This document shows positions 60,901 to 64,000 of a stretch of 64,000 nt of DNA, in pieces (positions within the stretch are counted from its first letter, which is position 1; every line of letters starts with the position of its first letter). A model generated the notes under the pieces. That model saw only the letters and a program-made list of their open reading frames with translations. It was not told where the DNA came from and ran no database searches. Origin of the DNA: Casuarius casuarius (lineage: Eukaryota > Chordata > Aves > Casuariiformes > Casuariidae). The position numbers and the translations under genes were made by a program. The stretch is from the NCBI GenBank assembly GCA_003342895.1, contig PTFA01000230.1:1254966-1318965 (forward strand), read 5' to 3'.

Positions 60901-63900
60901 ATTCTGTTCACCTTGCGATGAATGATCTATCTTTGTTAGATCAGACAGGCCAGCAAGGCTTGTGTCAAAAGGGCCTTTTCAATTTGTTATCCTAGCAGCT
61001 GGTTCTCTTGCATTGCCTTTGCTTACTGTACATCTGGAAGAAGACTTCTTGCAGCTGGGAGCCATTTCATGTCTAAACCACATCCCCTGTCCAGAGCAGA
61101 AATACTCTTTTGACAGCAAATGTCAAGCAAGCCCTTAACGGGTTATTAATTAAGAAAATTAAAATATGAATTAGTACAAAATTTGACACTGGATTTGTTT
61201 TTCACTTTTATCCCTTGTACCTGTTACTTTGCTGTTGTTTATATACTTAGTACGATCTGACATTTTGGGAAATGCAAGGACCATTGTTCTTTATGTAATA
61301 CTTTAAAAGATATGAACTCATCCCACAGACAGTAAATACTAGTGATTAAAAAGAGAAGCCCCGGTAGCTTAAAACTGGAATTGAAAAACAGGTACCACTG
61401 AAGATAAAGTAAAACTCTCTTCTATGGCCACAAATTTACCTTGGTGTCTACTATAGTCTTTTAAATCCTTTTTCAAGTGATTGGGTAGAAGTGGATTGTT
61501 TTTCAAAGCTGCCGAAAATGTTAATGTCCACTGAAGCTAGCGGTAGTAAAATGAGGTCATTTTCATTTACAAGCTGAACTTGAAGGATTTGGCTTTTGCT
61601 TCGGTATGTTTGGCCTGCAGGACTGACAATAAGATTTATCCTGGTTGTGAAATACTTAGAATACCAGTAGAAATAGTAGTGCACTCATCTTTTTGCTTAA
61701 AATATTACCCATTTTCTTATTGATCATTTTAAAATGTCACTTTCTAAATAAATGTGTATATAAAGTTAGCAAGGAAGAGTACTCAAGAAAAAGAATAAAA
61801 TGCAGCCATTCATCTGTTAAGCAGGTTAATTTTGAGGTAATTTATTCTACTCCCTTAATTTCTTGCCTAGAGAAATTGAAATTCTCTATGCGGTGTCCTT
61901 GAAAGGAATCTTACCCGGTTGTGTCAGTGCAGGCTCCAGCCACTGTGTGTTTGGTCAACAAGCAACAGTGGGTGGTCAGGCTGTAGCACAGGACAAGGGC
62001 CCGCTGTGCACAGGAAAAAATGTTCAAAGGTGTTTAAGGGTGGTAAGGAAGTCTGCTGCCCTTCAGAGAGTCCGGAGGCTATAGATCAGTGTTCCCTCAC
62101 TATTGTAGCCTGTGAGAAAATTCACTGTAAGATACATAACAGATGAAAGAATACAGTAACTGTATTCACCTAGTTTCCCATCTGTAGATTCTTTTTTGAA
62201 TCTTGCTCATATACATGCATATACGTTTAGTCTGAGTAATGACTGGTGTTTGACTTACCATGGAAAATCATATTGAAAAGTTACTCAGACTGAAGTTTGT
62301 CACTGGTCGTTATGATGGGTTTTTGTCATTCCAAATATGTTGGCACTGTATTATCCCCTGGTCAATCAGTATCTTTTGTAAAGAGCCTTTTCAAGACCTT
62401 TAGCTGAATGTTAGGTAAATGATGTGACAGGTTTATGGAAGGGAGGTGAGATATGCACGACTCCCAGAAGAAACCTCATTCTCTTAAACTGCGAGGAAAA
62501 AAAGAAATAAGCAGAGTGCAGAGTTGTGGAGCGATGGATAGCGCAGAACAATTTGTATGCTCAGTTTCAGAATAGTTTTGAAATACGAAAGTAATGCGAA
62601 AAATTTAAATCGTTGACTGGTTTGCAGATCATGGAAAAATTTGTTTTAGGCCAATCTCATGTTAGCTTTATTTTTCATTAAGGCTATAATATGAAGCATG
62701 CCTAGAACATATAGATAACATACACAAAAAATAGGATCAAGTAAAAATAAAACCTGCAATTAGGGGCCAACACAGATGACTTTTTTGAGTTATGTACTAG
62801 TAAGTGAATGCACAAACTGAGTAAATGACCTCAAAACCCATTGCTTGGGGGTGGGGGGAGGAGGGCAGAGCTTATTCTGGTGAGATTTTACTGAACTAGA
62901 AGAGGAGACCTGAACAAAACCATTGTACTATTTGTATTTCACATGGTATCGGAATGCTTTTATTTCATTCTACACACCTTTAAAATATCTGTGTGCAAAG
63001 GAAGTTGAAATCCAGTAAAATCCTTAAAAAAAATTTTTTGAAAGCAATGTTAAAGGCCTTAAAACTGCTGCTTATTTGATCTTCTCATGGTTTTACAGTT
63101 GTAAACGTAATAAGGATTTAATTATATTTCTGGTTTGTCAGGATTATTTGGTAGATGGGGAGAATGTAGTGCATTTATTTTTCCTGAGTTTCTTTAGTTA
63201 AATATACACTTGGCCCTAGAGTCACTGAAAGATATGCTCCATGTAAATGCTGCATTTTGGGAAAAAACACTTCTGTAACATCAAAGATGCACTGCATTTT
63301 TAAAAAGGAGCATGTCAGAATGTATTGTGCATACTGTTTATACAATATCGTAAAGCCTGTAAGCGCAGTAAGGAGTTGAAATTTGAGATTGTTGATATCC
63401 TATATTCAGATTAAAAATGTAGAAATAATATGTAAATCAAATCATGAATAAACAGTAAATTATTATTTGTGGTAGTTTATGTAGCTTTATAAATATTAGT
63501 ACGGGCTGTAGACAGTAATATTGATTCATTATATTACATTATGTTGCTAAATTTAAGTTCTTGGCTCTCAAGAGGGAATGAGTTGGAGATGGGAGAAAAC
63601 TTGTTTGTAAGTTAACTCTCACTTCCCCCCTCCCCTCAAGATTTATGCTTTAGTGTGCAGTCTTCAAGCGCTATCTTCTGGTCGGTTGAGAGCAAGATCA
63701 GCTTTGCTAATGTAGTCCAGATGTTTATTAGTCCTGAGGGTATATGTGCTGTTGTAGTTCCCTGCTGCTGTGTTATACTTGCTTGTAATGCTAGACAACC
63801 AATTAAGAAATTAGTTCATGTTAAACTTTCTTTTCCTGGTACGGCTGCAAACTGATGATGTGGTTTTTCTGGTGGAACAAGAGAGTATTCTTTACATGTT

Positions 63901-64000
63901 TTCTGTTACTGGTGAATATATAAACCATTTGGGCAGCGGGAGGTTAGTATATCATCAGCAATACAGAATTTTCAGGTTTTCAGCTACCTCGGGCAAATGG
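54963..64000 (+). other. EXOC2 intron after coding exon 10 (more than 9.0 kb, incomplete)
   Basis: Starts with the probable GC donor at 54963 and runs off the window. I looked for the next EXOC2 exon, expected to begin with the glycine-asparagine-proline stretch after residue 397, and did not find it, so the intron is at least 9 kb. A short TTA repeat lies at 58278-58292. No gene or recognisable repeat family is seen. Confidence 0.8.
58278..58292. repeat. Short TTA microsatellite
   Basis: Five TTA units within a T- and AT-rich stretch at 58259-58295. Confidence 0.85.

Noticed and set aside
62080..62110. hAT-like transposon end (CAGTGTTCCC)
   Set aside because: Only about 10 bases resemble a hAT terminus and no matching inverted end or target duplication was found.
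1..64000. CRISPR array, operon, phage, tRNA or rRNA genes
   Set aside because: No spaced direct repeats, no cloverleaf-like gene, and the whole window reads as a vertebrate gene with long introns.

Overview
The window is vertebrate, and almost certainly avian, nuclear DNA. It carries short coding exons with consensus splice sites separated by long AT-rich introns, and its interspersed repeats are dominated by CR1 LINEs, including two fairly young copies that end in the short tandem ATTCTGTG-type tail typical of bird CR1. The species cannot be named from this sequence. There is one short assembly gap (22724-22742) and there are two single ambiguous bases (13198 and 35286).

The only protein-coding gene I can support is EXOC2 (SEC5), a subunit of the exocyst vesicle-tethering complex, on the + strand. 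Ten consecutive coding exons were reconstructed: 11432-11579 (ATG at 11462), 15642-15818, 17141-17267, 28592-28705, 33255-33379, 46962-47042, 50948-51093, 51187-51268, 51774-51876 and 54844-54962. All phases join without a break. Together they encode residues 1-397 plus the first base of codon 398, a little over two fifths of a protein usually about 924 residues long. This covers the Ral-binding TIG/IPT domain and the start of the Sec5 helical region. The promoter and non-coding first exon appear to lie upstream, and the remaining exons downstream.

Layout: 1-11431 is the end of the first intron, with no CpG island and no recognisable gene. Positions 11432-17267 hold coding exons 1-3. An 11.3 kb intron (17268-28591) contains old LINE relics, the gap and several homopolymers. 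Coding exons 4 and 5 flank an intron holding a long decayed CR1 with ORF1-esterase and endonuclease remnants. A 13.6 kb intron (33380-46961) holds the second young CR1. Coding exons 6-10 lie at 46962-54962. From 54963 to the end is intron with nothing recognised.

Most notable points: a probable non-canonical GC splice donor after coding exon 10, with a competing GT donor exactly 30 nt upstream; an L2-type LINE fossil; and two same-orientation CR1 copies flanking exons whose joint loss would be in frame and would remove most of the Ral-binding domain. I found no operon-like, CRISPR, phage or other novel system, no second gene, and no tRNA or rRNA.
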